Source of the DNA: Allomuricauda sp. CAU 1633 | Lineage (GTDB): Bacteria > Bacteroidota > Bacteroidia > Flavobacteriales > Flavobacteriaceae | NCBI RefSeq assembly: GCF_017313225.1 | Contig: NZ_JAFLNE010000002.1 | Span: forward strand, 124,001-188,000 | Direction of reading: 5' to 3' | DNA length: 64,000 nt | In this document: in pieces, positions 52,915 to 62,509 of the stretch | Numbering within the stretch: the stretch's first letter is position 1 | Layout: each line of letters opens with the position of its first letter | Notes under the pieces: model-generated | What the model was told of the DNA's origin: nothing | The model's input: only the letters and a program-made list of their open reading frames with translations | Database searches by the model: none | Program-made: the position numbers and the translations under genes

Positions 52915-53675
52915 TATCCCAATCCCAATTTTTGAAGAAACTCTTTTTTATAGGACTTGCTGATTCGGAACAATTCCTGATCCTGCATGCGCACATCCAT
53001 TTCGTTGTAGTCTGAGTGCACCAACTCCAGCATATAGTCTATGTTGATAATAGTAGATCTATGGATTCTTACAAATTTATGGGTGTTTAACTGGGGCATT
53101 AAGTTTTTAAGTGATTCTCGAACCGTGTATTTCTTTTCCAAGCTATAAATGTCCGAATAATAGCTAGAGGCACAAACGTATTTAATGCGGTCCTTGTTCA
53201 CAAAAACGGTCCTGTTATTTTCGCGAATGGGCAATCGGGATGCCAATGGGCTCGTGGCACCTCCTTGAACTTCCATTAAAAACTTTCTAATGTCGGTCCC
53301 ATTTGTATTCAGTTTCATTCGTTCCTCAATACGATCCAAGGTTTCAAAAAAACGATGGTTCTTAAAAGGCTTCAAAAGAAAGTCCAAAGCGTAATTATTA
53401 AAAGCCTGTATGGCATAATTGTCGTAGGCTGTGATGAACACAATCAAGGGCATTTTTTGGAGTGTGAGTTGCTGGAGCACATCAAAACCAGTAAGGTCTT
53501 TGAGTTCCACATCAAGGAAAATCACATCGGGGTTAAGCTGGTTAATTTGAACAATAGCCTCCTCACCATTGCCACATTCCGCTTCAATTTGGAACTCGGT
53601 TCGTATCCGCAGAAGTTCAGCAATGCGTTTTCGTGCCAGTAGTTCGTCATCTACAATGATTACCCTATACGCCAT
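52914..53675 (-). CDS. LytTR-type response regulator
   Basis: 253 aa. Receiver domain (1 to about 120): IIVDDELLARKRIAELL, phospho-acceptor Asp in VIFLDVELKDLTGFDVL, and the Lys in FLLKPFKNHRFFE. The LytTR DNA-binding domain (about 150-250) shows RIKYVCASSYYSDIY and FVRIHRSTIINIDYM. It is the partner of the downstream kinase. The divergent DUF5916 gene and the downstream receptor gene are candidate targets. Confidence 0.93.
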   Translation of the reverse strand: MAYRVIIVDDELLARKRIAELLRIRTEFQIEAECGNGEEAIVQINQLNPDVIFLDVELKDLTGFDVLQQLTLQKMPLIVFITAYDNYAIQAFNNYALDFLLKPFKNHRFFETLDRIEERMKLNTNGTDIRKFLMEVQGGATSPLASRLPIRENNRTVFVNKDRIKYVCASSYYSDIYSLEKKYTVRESLKNLMPQLNTHKFVRIHRSTIINIDYMLELVHSDYNEMDVRMQDQELFRISKSYKKEFLQKLGLG

Positions 53676-53986
53676 TGTTGCAATTTAGGCGAAAATACTA
53701 AACAATTGGATTTTTTGAAGATGGGGGTTGAACCCCATATTTCAGGATGAAGGTGTTTTAAATCAAGTATTTGGGCATTCACATCAAAATAAGGGGTATT
53801 CAATTCATTCTTGGCAACACCCTTTGATCATCACCTAATTTTAGCTTGAAAACGTAAGGTTTTCTATCAATCAAAAAACGCAATCAATCACCATAACGGC
53901 AACTTAAATTGCCAAAATAGGTTTCCTGTTATCCAAAAGGATGGGTTTTGGGAAACCTAAGTGGTGTTGATGTCAACCACACTTGG
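53676..53986. other. Divergent intergenic region between LytTR and DUF5916 genes
   Basis: 311 bases without a gene. It contains an imperfect dyad, TGAA-g-ATGGGG (53716-53726) facing CCCCAT-at-TTCA (53733-53744), 40-70 bases upstream of the LytTR start. Two AATCAATCA-type direct repeats lie near 53870-53890. No perfect -7 box was found for the plus-strand gene. Confidence 0.45.
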
Positions 53987-56611
53987 ATGAGAAATATTTT
54001 TTTGTTGCCAGTACTGTTGTTCTTGGCACCAATGTATGACTTGGATGCCCAAATCATTGAAAAAAAGAAATACATGACCATGTCAATTGCTCAAGAACAA
54101 CCTCCAGAGATTGATGGCAACATAGATGAACCGGTGTGGGAAATGGTGGAATGGGGCGGAGATTTCATCGAGTACAGCCCTGATGAGAACACCCAACCCA
54201 GTTTTCAGACCAAGTTCAAGGTGATTTATGATGCCAAGTACCTATATTTTGCCATACGTGCGTTTGATTCAGCTTCAGATAGCATTGTAAGGCGCATGGG
54301 TAGGCGCGATACATTTGATGGGGATTGGGTGGAGGTGAATATAGACAGTTATCACGACCTCAGAACCGCATTTTCGTTCACGGCCACGGTGGCAGGGGTT
54401 AGGGGGGATGAGTTTATTTCCAATAATGGGAGCAGCTGGGATGCCAGTTGGAGTCCCATTTGGATGACCAAAACCCAAATAGATGATGAAGGCTGGACAG
54501 CCGAAATAAAGATTCCCCTAAGTCAGTTGCGGTTTAATGGCGATGCCGAACAAGTTTGGGGGCTTCAGGTTCACCGACGTTTTTTTAGAAATGAGGAGCG
54601 TTCCCTATGGCAAAGGATTCCCCAAGATGCCCCAGGTTGGGTAAGTGAGTTTGGAGAACTTCACGGCCTAAAAAACCTTACCCCTCAAAAACAATTGGAA
54701 GTACAACCTTTTACCGTTACCCAACTAAAAACCTATGAGCAAGAAGAGGGGAATCCCTTTAGGGATGGCAGCGATTTTACACTGAATGGAGGGGTGGATG
54801 CCAAGGTTGGAATTACGAACGATCTTACCTTGGATTTAACCGTAAATCCCGATTTCGGGCAGGTAGAGGCGGACCCATCCGCTATTGCGTTGGATGGTTT
54901 CCAGATATTTTTTCGGGAGCAACGACCCTTTTTTGTGGAGAACAAGAATATTTTTGACTTTCAATTTTCGCATGCTTCGGACAATCTGTTTTATTCTAGA
55001 CGGATTGGTAGAAACCCACAGGGATATCCCAATACTTCGGGAAATGCATACGTAGATCAACCCAGTAAGACGACCATTCTGGGAGCGGCCAAATTTTCGG
55101 GTAAAACTAAAAATGGATGGTCCATAGGGGTTATGGAAAGTCTTACCGCCAAAGAGTTTGCCGAGATTGATGTCAACGGAACCCGAAATAAGGAATTGGT
55201 AGAGCCACTCACCAATTATTTTGTGGGTAGATTGCAAAAGGATTTCAATCAAAATAACTCTTATATCGGTGGGGTGGTAACGGCTGTAAATCGGTTTGAC
55301 ATGCCGGAGTCCCTGAACTTTTTGCATACCGATGCCTATTCGGGAGGGTTGGATTTTAAACACCAGTGGAACAACAGAAATTATTACCTGACCGGATATT
55401 CCGTTTTTAGTCAGGTGAAAGGAAGCCCGGAGGCCATTGCGGCCACTCAGAACACCTTAACACATTTATTCCAGCGACCAGATGCAGGTCATGTTTCGGT
55501 CGATTCCACCAGAACGTCCTTGGCCGGGACCGGTGGTAAATTGGAATATGGAAAAGTGGGCGGAGGTAATTTGCGATATACCATTGGTGCTTTTTGGAAA
55601 TCCCCGGAACTGGAAATCAATGATATTGGTTTTTTACGGCAGACGGATGAATTTCGACAGTACAATACCGTGGAGTATAGGTCTACACGACAAACGGGCC
55701 ATTTTAGAAGGGCTGGAGGTACCTTTTCGTATTTCAACAGCTTCGACTTTGATGGAAACCGGAATAGAACCCAATACCAATTTGGGGCGGATGCGACTTT
55801 CTTGAACAATTGGAGCTTTGATATTGGAGGAGGACATATCCCTGCGAATTATCGAAATGCTTGGCTACAAGGTGGACCACGATTTAGATTGTCCAGAGAG
55901 AACTTTGCTTGGTTCATAGCCAATACGGACCGTAGAAAAAAACTGCGTTTTAGTGCAGACCTATTGTATTCCGAGGGAAAACAGAATCATTTTACCATTA
56001 TGGAGTTCACAGGGGGCATTACTTACCAACCCTCTAATGCACTAACAGTCTCCTTGAGTCCGCAGTTTGCCAGATACCCACACAAAACACAATATGTCAC
56101 CGAAACTGATTTTAATGGAGAACCCAGATACATAACTTCCGAAATAGACAACAAGAGTTTGAGTGCCGCTTTTCGGATCAATTATACGATCAACCCCAAC
56201 CTCACCATTCAGTATTATGGACAACCCTTTATTGCTAGGGGGCGATACTCTAATTTTAATTATATCACCAACCCCACAGCGGATAATTTGATTGATCGCT
56301 ACCAATTGTATGATGAAAATCAAATCACCATGCAACCGGATTCAGGGATTTATGAGGTAGATGAGAATTTGGATGGGAATGTGGATTACAGTTTTGACGA
56401 TCCAGATTTCTCACTGGTGGAGTTCCGTTCCAATTTGGTGTTGCGTTGGGAGTACATTCCAGGCTCTGAGTTGTTTTTGGTATGGTCGCAGGGCATTTCC
56501 AATTTCTTAGATCCAACATTGGGTCTGACACGAGGTTTGGAATCAGGCATCTTTGGGCAAAAACCAGAAAATATTTTTCTAATGAAGCTGACCTATCGAT
56601 TGGTGCTTTAA
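53987..56611 (+). CDS. DUF5916 outer-membrane-barrel protein with CBM9-like domain
   Basis: 874 aa from the ATG at 53987 (the open frame begins at a TTG 39 bases upstream). Signal peptide MRNIFLLPVLLFLAPMYDLDAQ, then a family-9 carbohydrate-binding-like domain (EIDGNIDEPVWEMVEWGGDF, KYLYFAIRAFD, about 40-215), then the DUF5916 beta-barrel-like region with TLDLTVNPDFGQVEADPSAI and FFREQRPFFVENKNIFDF. The ligand is unknown. It is followed by an NTF2-like lipoprotein and an M13 peptidase on the same strand. Confidence 0.87.
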   Translation: MRNIFLLPVLLFLAPMYDLDAQIIEKKKYMTMSIAQEQPPEIDGNIDEPVWEMVEWGGDFIEYSPDENTQPSFQTKFKVIYDAKYLYFAIRAFDSASDSIVRRMGRRDTFDGDWVEVNIDSYHDLRTAFSFTATVAGVRGDEFISNNGSSWDASWSPIWMTKTQIDDEGWTAEIKIPLSQLRFNGDAEQVWGLQVHRRFFRNEERSLWQRIPQDAPGWVSEFGELHGLKNLTPQKQLEVQPFTVTQLKTYEQEEGNPFRDGSDFTLNGGVDAKVGITNDLTLDLTVNPDFGQVEADPSAIALDGFQIFFREQRPFFVENKNIFDFQFSHASDNLFYSRRIGRNPQGYPNTSGNAYVDQPSKTTILGAAKFSGKTKNGWSIGVMESLTAKEFAEIDVNGTRNKELVEPLTNYFVGRLQKDFNQNNSYIGGVVTAVNRFDMPESLNFLHTDAYSGGLDFKHQWNNRNYYLTGYSVFSQVKGSPEAIAATQNTLTHLFQRPDAGHVSVDSTRTSLAGTGGKLEYGKVGGGNLRYTIGAFWKSPELEINDIGFLRQTDEFRQYNTVEYRSTRQTGHFRRAGGTFSYFNSFDFDGNRNRTQYQFGADATFLNNWSFDIGGGHIPANYRNAWLQGGPRFRLSRENFAWFIANTDRRKKLRFSADLLYSEGKQNHFTIMEFTGGITYQPSNALTVSLSPQFARYPHKTQYVTETDFNGEPRYITSEIDNKSLSAAFRINYTINPNLTIQYYGQPFIARGRYSNFNYITNPTADNLIDRYQLYDENQITMQPDSGIYEVDENLDGNVDYSFDDPDFSLVEFRSNLVLRWEYIPGSELFLVWSQGISNFLDPTLGLTRGLESGIFGQKPENIFLMKLTYRLVL

Positions 56612-56646
56612 ACAGAAATTTGAAAATAGCTTTAAACAAATCAATC

Positions 56647-57096
56647 ATGAAAAAAATAAAAAGTATAGGTGTTTTGATGGCCATGGCACTTTTCATCTCG
56701 TGCACCACAGAAAAAGGGCCATCCGAAGAAATGCTGGCCACTTGGAAAAAAGAAATTACGGATGCCGAAGCTGCCTTTGCCCAAATGGCCAAGGAAGAAG
56801 GCATGAACAAGGCATTTTTGGCCTTTGCTGCAGATGATGCCGTGTTGATGCGGGGCAATCAACTCATTATGAAGAAAACAGGGATAGGCGAATATATGAA
56901 AGACCAAAACTCAAAAGGGTTGGCATGGTCACCTGAGTTTGTGGATGTGGCCAAGTCTGGCGACTTGGGATACACGTATGGCTATTACACTTTCAGTTAT
57001 GAAGATCAAGAAGGGAACCCTGCTGAAGCCATGGGAGTGTTCCATACGGTATGGAAGCGTCAGAAGGATGGTTCCTGGAAATTTGTCTGGGATTGA
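56647..57096 (+). CDS. NTF2-like (DUF4440) lipoprotein
   Basis: 149 aa with lipobox LFISC (Cys19). The NTF2-like fold is indicated by EITDAEAAFAQMAKEEGM, AFLAFAADDAVLMRGNQLIM and the final strands GVFHTVWKRQKDGSWKFVWD. It probably binds a small ligand in the periplasm; function unknown. It lies 35 bases after the DUF5916 gene and 41 bases before the M13 peptidase gene. Confidence 0.82.
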   Translation: MKKIKSIGVLMAMALFISCTTEKGPSEEMLATWKKEITDAEAAFAQMAKEEGMNKAFLAFAADDAVLMRGNQLIMKKTGIGEYMKDQNSKGLAWSPEFVDVAKSGDLGYTYGYYTFSYEDQEGNPAEAMGVFHTVWKRQKDGSWKFVWD

Positions 57097-57137
57097 TTCA
57101 GAAATAAAAAGCAGAAAGGATAACTAAAACAACAGAT

Positions 57138-59123
57138 ATGAAATACAAATTAATGATGACCTTGACCTTAGCAAGTATGGTCATGGGAAAAGCGCAGGAC
57201 CAACAACTGCTTCAAGATGATTTTTATATGTATGTAAACCAACAATGGTTGGATACTGTGGAAATCCCGGCTGCATATGGTTCGTGGGGAAGTTTCCATG
57301 AGGTGTACTTTGAAAACCAAGACCGCATCAAAGGAATTTTCCAAGAGCTTGGGGATTCTGGGAAATCCTATCCCAAAGGATCAACAGAACAATTGGTAGC
57401 AGATTTTTATATCAGTTGCTTGGATACAGTTACGTTGGAGGAAAAGGGTTTGAACCCTCTAAAGCCCATTTTGGAGGAAGTGGACCAGATTCAATCTGTG
57501 GAAGACTACCTGTCCCTGACTGCAAAGTTGTATGCCAAAGGTATTCCAGCTCCCATTAGCGTTTATGAAAGTGTAGATGCCAAAAACAGTACGGTTTATG
57601 CCTTGCACCTAAATCAATCTGGATTGAGTTTGGGCAATAGAGCCTATTATTTGGAGGACAACCCTCAATACCAAGAGTTTAGGGATAAATATCAGGACTT
57701 GATCACAGACCTTTTTACAATAGTTGGACTTCAACAGTCCAAAGAACGGGAAGCAGCTGAAAAAGTTTTTGAAATGGAGACTGTTATGGCTCGCATTCAT
57801 AGGACCCCTGTTCAGCTTCGGGATTCTGAAAGGAATTATAACAAAAAGACTATCGCAGAACTGAACCAGCTTACGTTTACCGTTGATTGGGCCAAATATT
57901 TTAAGGATTTAGGACTGAAAAAGGATGTGGAATACGCTATTGTAAATCAACCTGAGTTTCTGGCAATTTTTGATCGTATGCTCAATGATTACTCCATTGA
58001 AGATTGGAAAACCTATATGCAATGGAAAGTGATAGTAGGTACCACATCCCTGCTCAACAAGTCAGTTAGGGATCGTAGTTTTAAGTTTTATGGAACCACA
58101 TTGCAAGGGACGGAAGAGCAACTACCCAGATGGCGGACAGCCCAAAATGCCGTCAATTCCAATATGGGTCAGCCTTTGGGTAAATTGTATGTTGAAAAGT
58201 ATTTTCCAAAGCGGAACAAGGACAAGATGATTGGCTTAATTGACAATCTAAAACAAGCATTTCATAAGAGGATTGATGGCTACACTTGGATGTCAGAAGA
58301 AACCAAGAAGCAGGCCCACCATAAATTGAACAAAATGGGGGTGAAAATAGGATACCCAGATGAGTGGTTGGATTATACCTCTGTGAACATTGCTGTTGAT
58401 GATTATTTTGGAAACGTAACTCGAGTAACAGAATTTGATTATTTGCGTGATTTAAACCGCGTGGGCGATTCCATAGATCCCAATGATTGGGGTATGACCC
58501 CACCTACGGTGAATGCATACTATTCGGCTACACGAAATGAAATAGTTTTCCCGGCAGGGATTTTAAACCCTCCATTTTTTGACTATGACGCAGATGATGC
58601 CACCAATTATGGTTCAGCAGGTGTTATTATTGGTCATGAAATCACCCATGGATTTGATGATAATGGAAGTCTGTATGATGCCGATGGAAATTTAAAATCG
58701 TGGTGGACCCCAGAAGATCGGGAAAAGTTTGAAGCTAGAGCCAAAAAGATAGAGGAACAATATGACGAATATATTGTGTTGGATTCCATTCATCTAAATG
58801 GGAAACTCACCTTGGGCGAGAATATTGGAGATTTAGGGGGTATGGCCATTGCTTTTGAGGCCATGAAAATAAATCAAGAGGAAAAAGGAAATAAAACTGT
58901 TGATGGGTTGACGGATGAACAACGATTCTTCTTGGCGTATGCCAAAATGTGGAGAATTAGGTTTAGGGATAAAACGTTGGAGAACCAAGTTAAGACAGAT
59001 TCCCACTCACCAGGATATTATAGAGCCAATGGAGCTCTATCCAATTTCGAAGAATTTCACAAAGCATTTAATATCCCGAAGGGGAGTAAAATGCGTCGTG
59101 ATGAAATTAACGTTATCTGGTAA
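57138..59123 (+). CDS. M13 family zinc metallopeptidase (neprilysin/PepO-like)
   Basis: 661 aa with signal peptide MKYKLMMTLTLASMVMGKAQ. N-terminal M13 domain with DDFYMYVNQQWLDTVEIPA; catalytic domain with VNAYYSATRNEIVFPAGIL (substrate-binding NAYY), VIIGHEITHGFDDNG (HExxH), ENIGDLGGM (third ligand Glu, ExxxD) and a C-terminal NPxxxMRRxxV-like KGSKMRRDEINVIW. It cleaves peptides up to about 40 residues. Periplasmic or surface. It ends an apparent three-gene unit with a strong terminator and precedes the SusCD genes. Confidence 0.93.
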   Translation: MKYKLMMTLTLASMVMGKAQDQQLLQDDFYMYVNQQWLDTVEIPAAYGSWGSFHEVYFENQDRIKGIFQELGDSGKSYPKGSTEQLVADFYISCLDTVTLEEKGLNPLKPILEEVDQIQSVEDYLSLTAKLYAKGIPAPISVYESVDAKNSTVYALHLNQSGLSLGNRAYYLEDNPQYQEFRDKYQDLITDLFTIVGLQQSKEREAAEKVFEMETVMARIHRTPVQLRDSERNYNKKTIAELNQLTFTVDWAKYFKDLGLKKDVEYAIVNQPEFLAIFDRMLNDYSIEDWKTYMQWKVIVGTTSLLNKSVRDRSFKFYGTTLQGTEEQLPRWRTAQNAVNSNMGQPLGKLYVEKYFPKRNKDKMIGLIDNLKQAFHKRIDGYTWMSEETKKQAHHKLNKMGVKIGYPDEWLDYTSVNIAVDDYFGNVTRVTEFDYLRDLNRVGDSIDPNDWGMTPPTVNAYYSATRNEIVFPAGILNPPFFDYDADDATNYGSAGVIIGHEITHGFDDNGSLYDADGNLKSWWTPEDREKFEARAKKIEEQYDEYIVLDSIHLNGKLTLGENIGDLGGMAIAFEAMKINQEEKGNKTVDGLTDEQRFFLAYAKMWRIRFRDKTLENQVKTDSHSPGYYRANGALSNFEEFHKAFNIPKGSKMRRDEINVIW

Positions 59124-59142
59124 CATAGTACACTAATTAAAT

Positions 59143-59209
59143 ATGTAAGGTGATAACATTTCGTAATACTTAAGGAGATAGATACATTTTTTCAGACGTT
59201 ACCTTACAT
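59143..59209. other. Long-loop inverted repeat after the M13 peptidase gene
   Basis: ATGTAAGGT (59143-59151) and ACCTTACAT (59201-59209) are perfectly complementary across a 49-base loop. The element sits between the stop codon and the terminator, so it is in the 3' end of the transcript. Role unknown. Confidence 0.4.
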
Positions 59210-59212
59210 TGT

Positions 59213-59247
59213 AAAGGGCCACCCAATTGGGTGGCCCTTTTTCTTTT
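59213..59247 (+). terminator. Rho-independent terminator after the M13 peptidase gene
   Basis: AAAGGGCCACCC (59213-59224) and GGGTGGCCCTTT (59229-59240) form a 12-bp stem with an AATT loop, followed by TTCTTTT. Confidence 0.93.
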
Positions 59248-59501
59248 CTAATGGTTGTCCAAGAAGTGTTAAAAAAGCATTTGTTTCTTGTCAATAGATG
59301 TGATTTTATCTGTTCTAAATGATAAAAATGCTGCATTGGTCAATATAGTATTAAAACAAGATAATATTCCCTGAGCAGTTCATGTACATAATTTTACTTT
59401 TACAACTGTTAAAATAACACTTATTAATCTTTAATAAATCTTAAAGACCAAAATGATAAGTCTTATGAGAAATAAACAAACTGAACTAACTAAAATGTAT
59501 T
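59248..59501 (+). promoter_or_regulatory. AT-rich leader/promoter region of the SusCD genes
   Basis: 254 bases without a gene. A TACTTTTA (59395-59402) resembles the -7 box, about 100 bases before the SusC ATG; no clear -33 element is at the usual spacing. The stretch 59420-59500 is purine- and AT-rich. No transcription-factor site is recognised. Confidence 0.4.
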
Positions 59502-62498
59502 ATGAAATTGGTTAAATTTTTATCAAAAACATTTTTGGAATTCAATGGGTTCAAGAAGCAATTCTTTTTTCCCATTGTTTGTCTACTATTAGCGCAAACA
59601 GCATTTTCTCAGCAGCAAGTTACCGGTACAATTACTGATGAAAGCGGTATTCCTGTAGCTGGTGCATCTGTTGTGGAAAAGAACACTGCCAATGGTACCG
59701 TTTCGGATTTCGATGGTAATTTTGCAATCACCACTTCTGAATCCAATGCGGTTTTGATCATTTCCTATTTGGGTTTTGCTACGCAGGAAGTTCCAGCAAC
59801 ATCATCCATGAGTGTGGTGCTAAAAGAGGATTTGGAGCAACTTTCTGAAGTTGTGGTAATTGGTTACGGCACACAAAAACGTGCCGATGTAACAAGCTCG
59901 GTTGCTACTGTAAAAGCCGAAGATTTTGTACAGGGTAATGTTAAGGATGCCGCCCAACTTATTCAAGGTAAGGTGGCGGGTCTTTCAGTATCCGCTCCTT
60001 CTGGGGACCCTACAGAGGGTACCCAAATCAGTTTAAGGGGTATGTCATCTTTGTCGGCAGATTCTGCACCTTTGGTGTTGGTGGATGGTGTTCCGGGAAG
60101 CTTAAATACTGTAGCTCCCGAAGACATTGAGTCCATTGATGTATTGAAAGACGGTTCTGCTACTGCTATTTATGGTACTAGGGGTACTAATGGTGTAATC
60201 ATCATTACCACTAAAAAAGGAACCAACGACATGAAGTCTACCATTGAGTACAATGGGTATGCTTCCTTGGCCACCATTGCGGACAGGATGAACTTTTTGA
60301 ATGCCTCTGAGCTTAGACAGAAGTTTAATGAGGGCTACACTTTTACAGGGGCCAACCTAGAAGACTATGGTGCTGATACGGACTGGGTGGACCAAATTAC
60401 CCGAGACGCTTTCAGCCAAGTGCACAACGTTATTTTTAGAGGAGGGAACTCTACTTCAAATATGACGGCTTCTGTTAACTATCGAGATATTGAGGGAATC
60501 TTCCTAAAATCCAACAATGAAAAGTATACAGGTAGGATAAATATCAACCATGCCATGTTCGATAATAAATTAAAGACCAATGTGGGTGTAATTTTAAGCG
60601 AGCAAGTATATAATGCATTGGGTGATGGTCAGAGTTTTAACCCAACCATCTACCGTCAAGCCATTATCCACAACCCAACAGAGCCTGTCTATAATGAAGA
60701 TGGCAGCTATTTTGAAAGAGCGGTTTATTTTTATGACAACCCGGTTTCAATGATTCAAGAAACCATTGGGGAGAACAGATACAGAACCAGTAGGATAGAT
60801 TTCTCCATGAGCTATGATTTTGGGGACCATCTTACAGTAAAAGGTTTGTATACCCGAAAAGGGGAGACCAACATCAGAGGCTTTTACCAAACCAAAGATC
60901 ACGTTTCCACCACGGAAAGCGGGCAGGATGGATTTGCCTCAAGAGGTACGGATAACTATGTTGGAAACTATGGTCAGTTCACTGTGGATTACAACAACAG
61001 TTTTGGAGACCACAGGGTAACCGCTCTCGCAGGATACAACTACGAGGATAACATGAATGAAGGTTTTTGGGCAACCAACCGTAGGTTCCCAACCGATGGA
61101 TTCACCTATAACAATTTAGGAAGTGGACAAGGACTTCAGTTGGGTGAAGCTGGTATGGGAAGTTTCAAAAATGCAGATAAACTCATTGCCTTCTTCTCAA
61201 GGGTGACCTATAACTATGATGATCGCTACCTTTTAATGGCTAGTTTGCGTCGTGAAGGTTCCACTCGTTTCGGTGAAGATTATAAATGGGGTAATTTCCC
61301 AGGGATTTCTTTAGGATGGCGTGTGGACCAAGAGTCTTTTGCTGAAAACTGGGACTGGTTGTCCAGCTTAAAACTACGGACAGGTTTTGGGGTTACCGGT
61401 ACCAATGCTGGTGCTAGATACCAATCCTTGAGTGGTCTTTCTTATGGAGATTATTTTTACAACAACGGCCAATGGGTAAGACAATTGGTGCCATCCCGTA
61501 ATGCCAACTCCAATTTGCGTTGGGAAAAGAAAGAAGAATTTAACGTAGGTTTGGATTTTGGTATCTTGGACGGAAGAATCAATGGATCTGTTGATTACTA
61601 CAACAGAACTACCAAAGATGCACTCTTCAACTACAGTGTACCAACACCACCTTATTTTTATGGTAATATTGCGGCAAACGTTGCAGAGATCAAGAACACC
61701 GGTCTGGAATTCTTGTTAAATGTGACCCCAGTCAAGACAGATAACTTCGAGTGGACTGCAAACTTGACCTATTCTACCAATTCCAACGAGATTGTGTCTT
61801 TGTCCAACGATGAATTCCAATTGACCAACGATTTCTTTGATGAAGGATATACAGGTGAGCCCATTCAGATTTCTACGCACAGAGTACAGGAAGGAGAACC
61901 TATTGGTAACTTCTTTGGATTAAAGAGCGTTGATATCACTGATGATGGTATTTGGATCATTGAAAGACCTGATGGTACCCGAGTTCCTGCTACCGAAGCT
62001 ACCAACGATGACCGTCAGGTATTGGGTAACGGTCTTCCAAAAGCATACTACAGTTGGAACAACACCGTAAAATATAAGAACTGGGACCTTATGTTCAATC
62101 TAAGGGGCGCTTTGGAATACCAAATCCTAAACTTCTCCCGTATGTTCTATGAGAACCCAACCATTGGTTACAACACCTTGGATTCTGCCTACGATTTGGT
62201 GTACGGTAAAGCCGTGCTACAAGATGTGCAACGTTATGTGAGCCACTACATTGAAGATGGTGATTTCCTAAAAATTGACAACGTTACTTTGGGATACACA
62301 CTGCCCAAAGATGCCATTAAATTTGCCCAAACGTTCCGCATTTATGCTTCTGGTCTAAACTTGGCAACCTTTTCAAAATACAAGGGAATTGACCCAGAAA
62401 TTAACAACAGAGATAATCCGTTGTCGCCAGGTAATGATAACAGGGATAAATATCCCACTATCAGAACCTTTACGTTGGGTATCAACTTTACATTTTAA
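59502..62498 (+). CDS. susC: SusC/RagA-type TonB-linked outer-membrane transporter
   Basis: 998 aa. An N-terminal signal region (ending near AQTAFSQ) is followed by a carboxypeptidase-like regulatory domain (GTITDESGIPVAGASVVEKN, LIISYLGFATQEV), the TonB-box-like EVVVIGYGTQKR, a plug (QISLRGMSSLSADSAPLVLV, IYGTRGTNGVIIITTKKG) and a 22-strand barrel ending in TLGINFTF. It is paired with the SusD-like gene 11 bases downstream. Imports an oligosaccharide or peptide; no glycoside hydrolase is in view, so the substrate is open. Confidence 0.95.
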   Translation: MKLVKFLSKTFLEFNGFKKQFFFPIVCLLLAQTAFSQQQVTGTITDESGIPVAGASVVEKNTANGTVSDFDGNFAITTSESNAVLIISYLGFATQEVPATSSMSVVLKEDLEQLSEVVVIGYGTQKRADVTSSVATVKAEDFVQGNVKDAAQLIQGKVAGLSVSAPSGDPTEGTQISLRGMSSLSADSAPLVLVDGVPGSLNTVAPEDIESIDVLKDGSATAIYGTRGTNGVIIITTKKGTNDMKSTIEYNGYASLATIADRMNFLNASELRQKFNEGYTFTGANLEDYGADTDWVDQITRDAFSQVHNVIFRGGNSTSNMTASVNYRDIEGIFLKSNNEKYTGRININHAMFDNKLKTNVGVILSEQVYNALGDGQSFNPTIYRQAIIHNPTEPVYNEDGSYFERAVYFYDNPVSMIQETIGENRYRTSRIDFSMSYDFGDHLTVKGLYTRKGETNIRGFYQTKDHVSTTESGQDGFASRGTDNYVGNYGQFTVDYNNSFGDHRVTALAGYNYEDNMNEGFWATNRRFPTDGFTYNNLGSGQGLQLGEAGMGSFKNADKLIAFFSRVTYNYDDRYLLMASLRREGSTRFGEDYKWGNFPGISLGWRVDQESFAENWDWLSSLKLRTGFGVTGTNAGARYQSLSGLSYGDYFYNNGQWVRQLVPSRNANSNLRWEKKEEFNVGLDFGILDGRINGSVDYYNRTTKDALFNYSVPTPPYFYGNIAANVAEIKNTGLEFLLNVTPVKTDNFEWTANLTYSTNSNEIVSLSNDEFQLTNDFFDEGYTGEPIQISTHRVQEGEPIGNFFGLKSVDITDDGIWIIERPDGTRVPATEATNDDRQVLGNGLPKAYYSWNNTVKYKNWDLMFNLRGALEYQILNFSRMFYENPTIGYNTLDSAYDLVYGKAVLQDVQRYVSHYIEDGDFLKIDNVTLGYTLPKDAIKFAQTFRIYASGLNLATFSKYKGIDPEINNRDNPLSPGNDNRDKYPTIRTFTLGINFTF

Positions 62499-62509
62499 AA
62501 TAAAAAACT

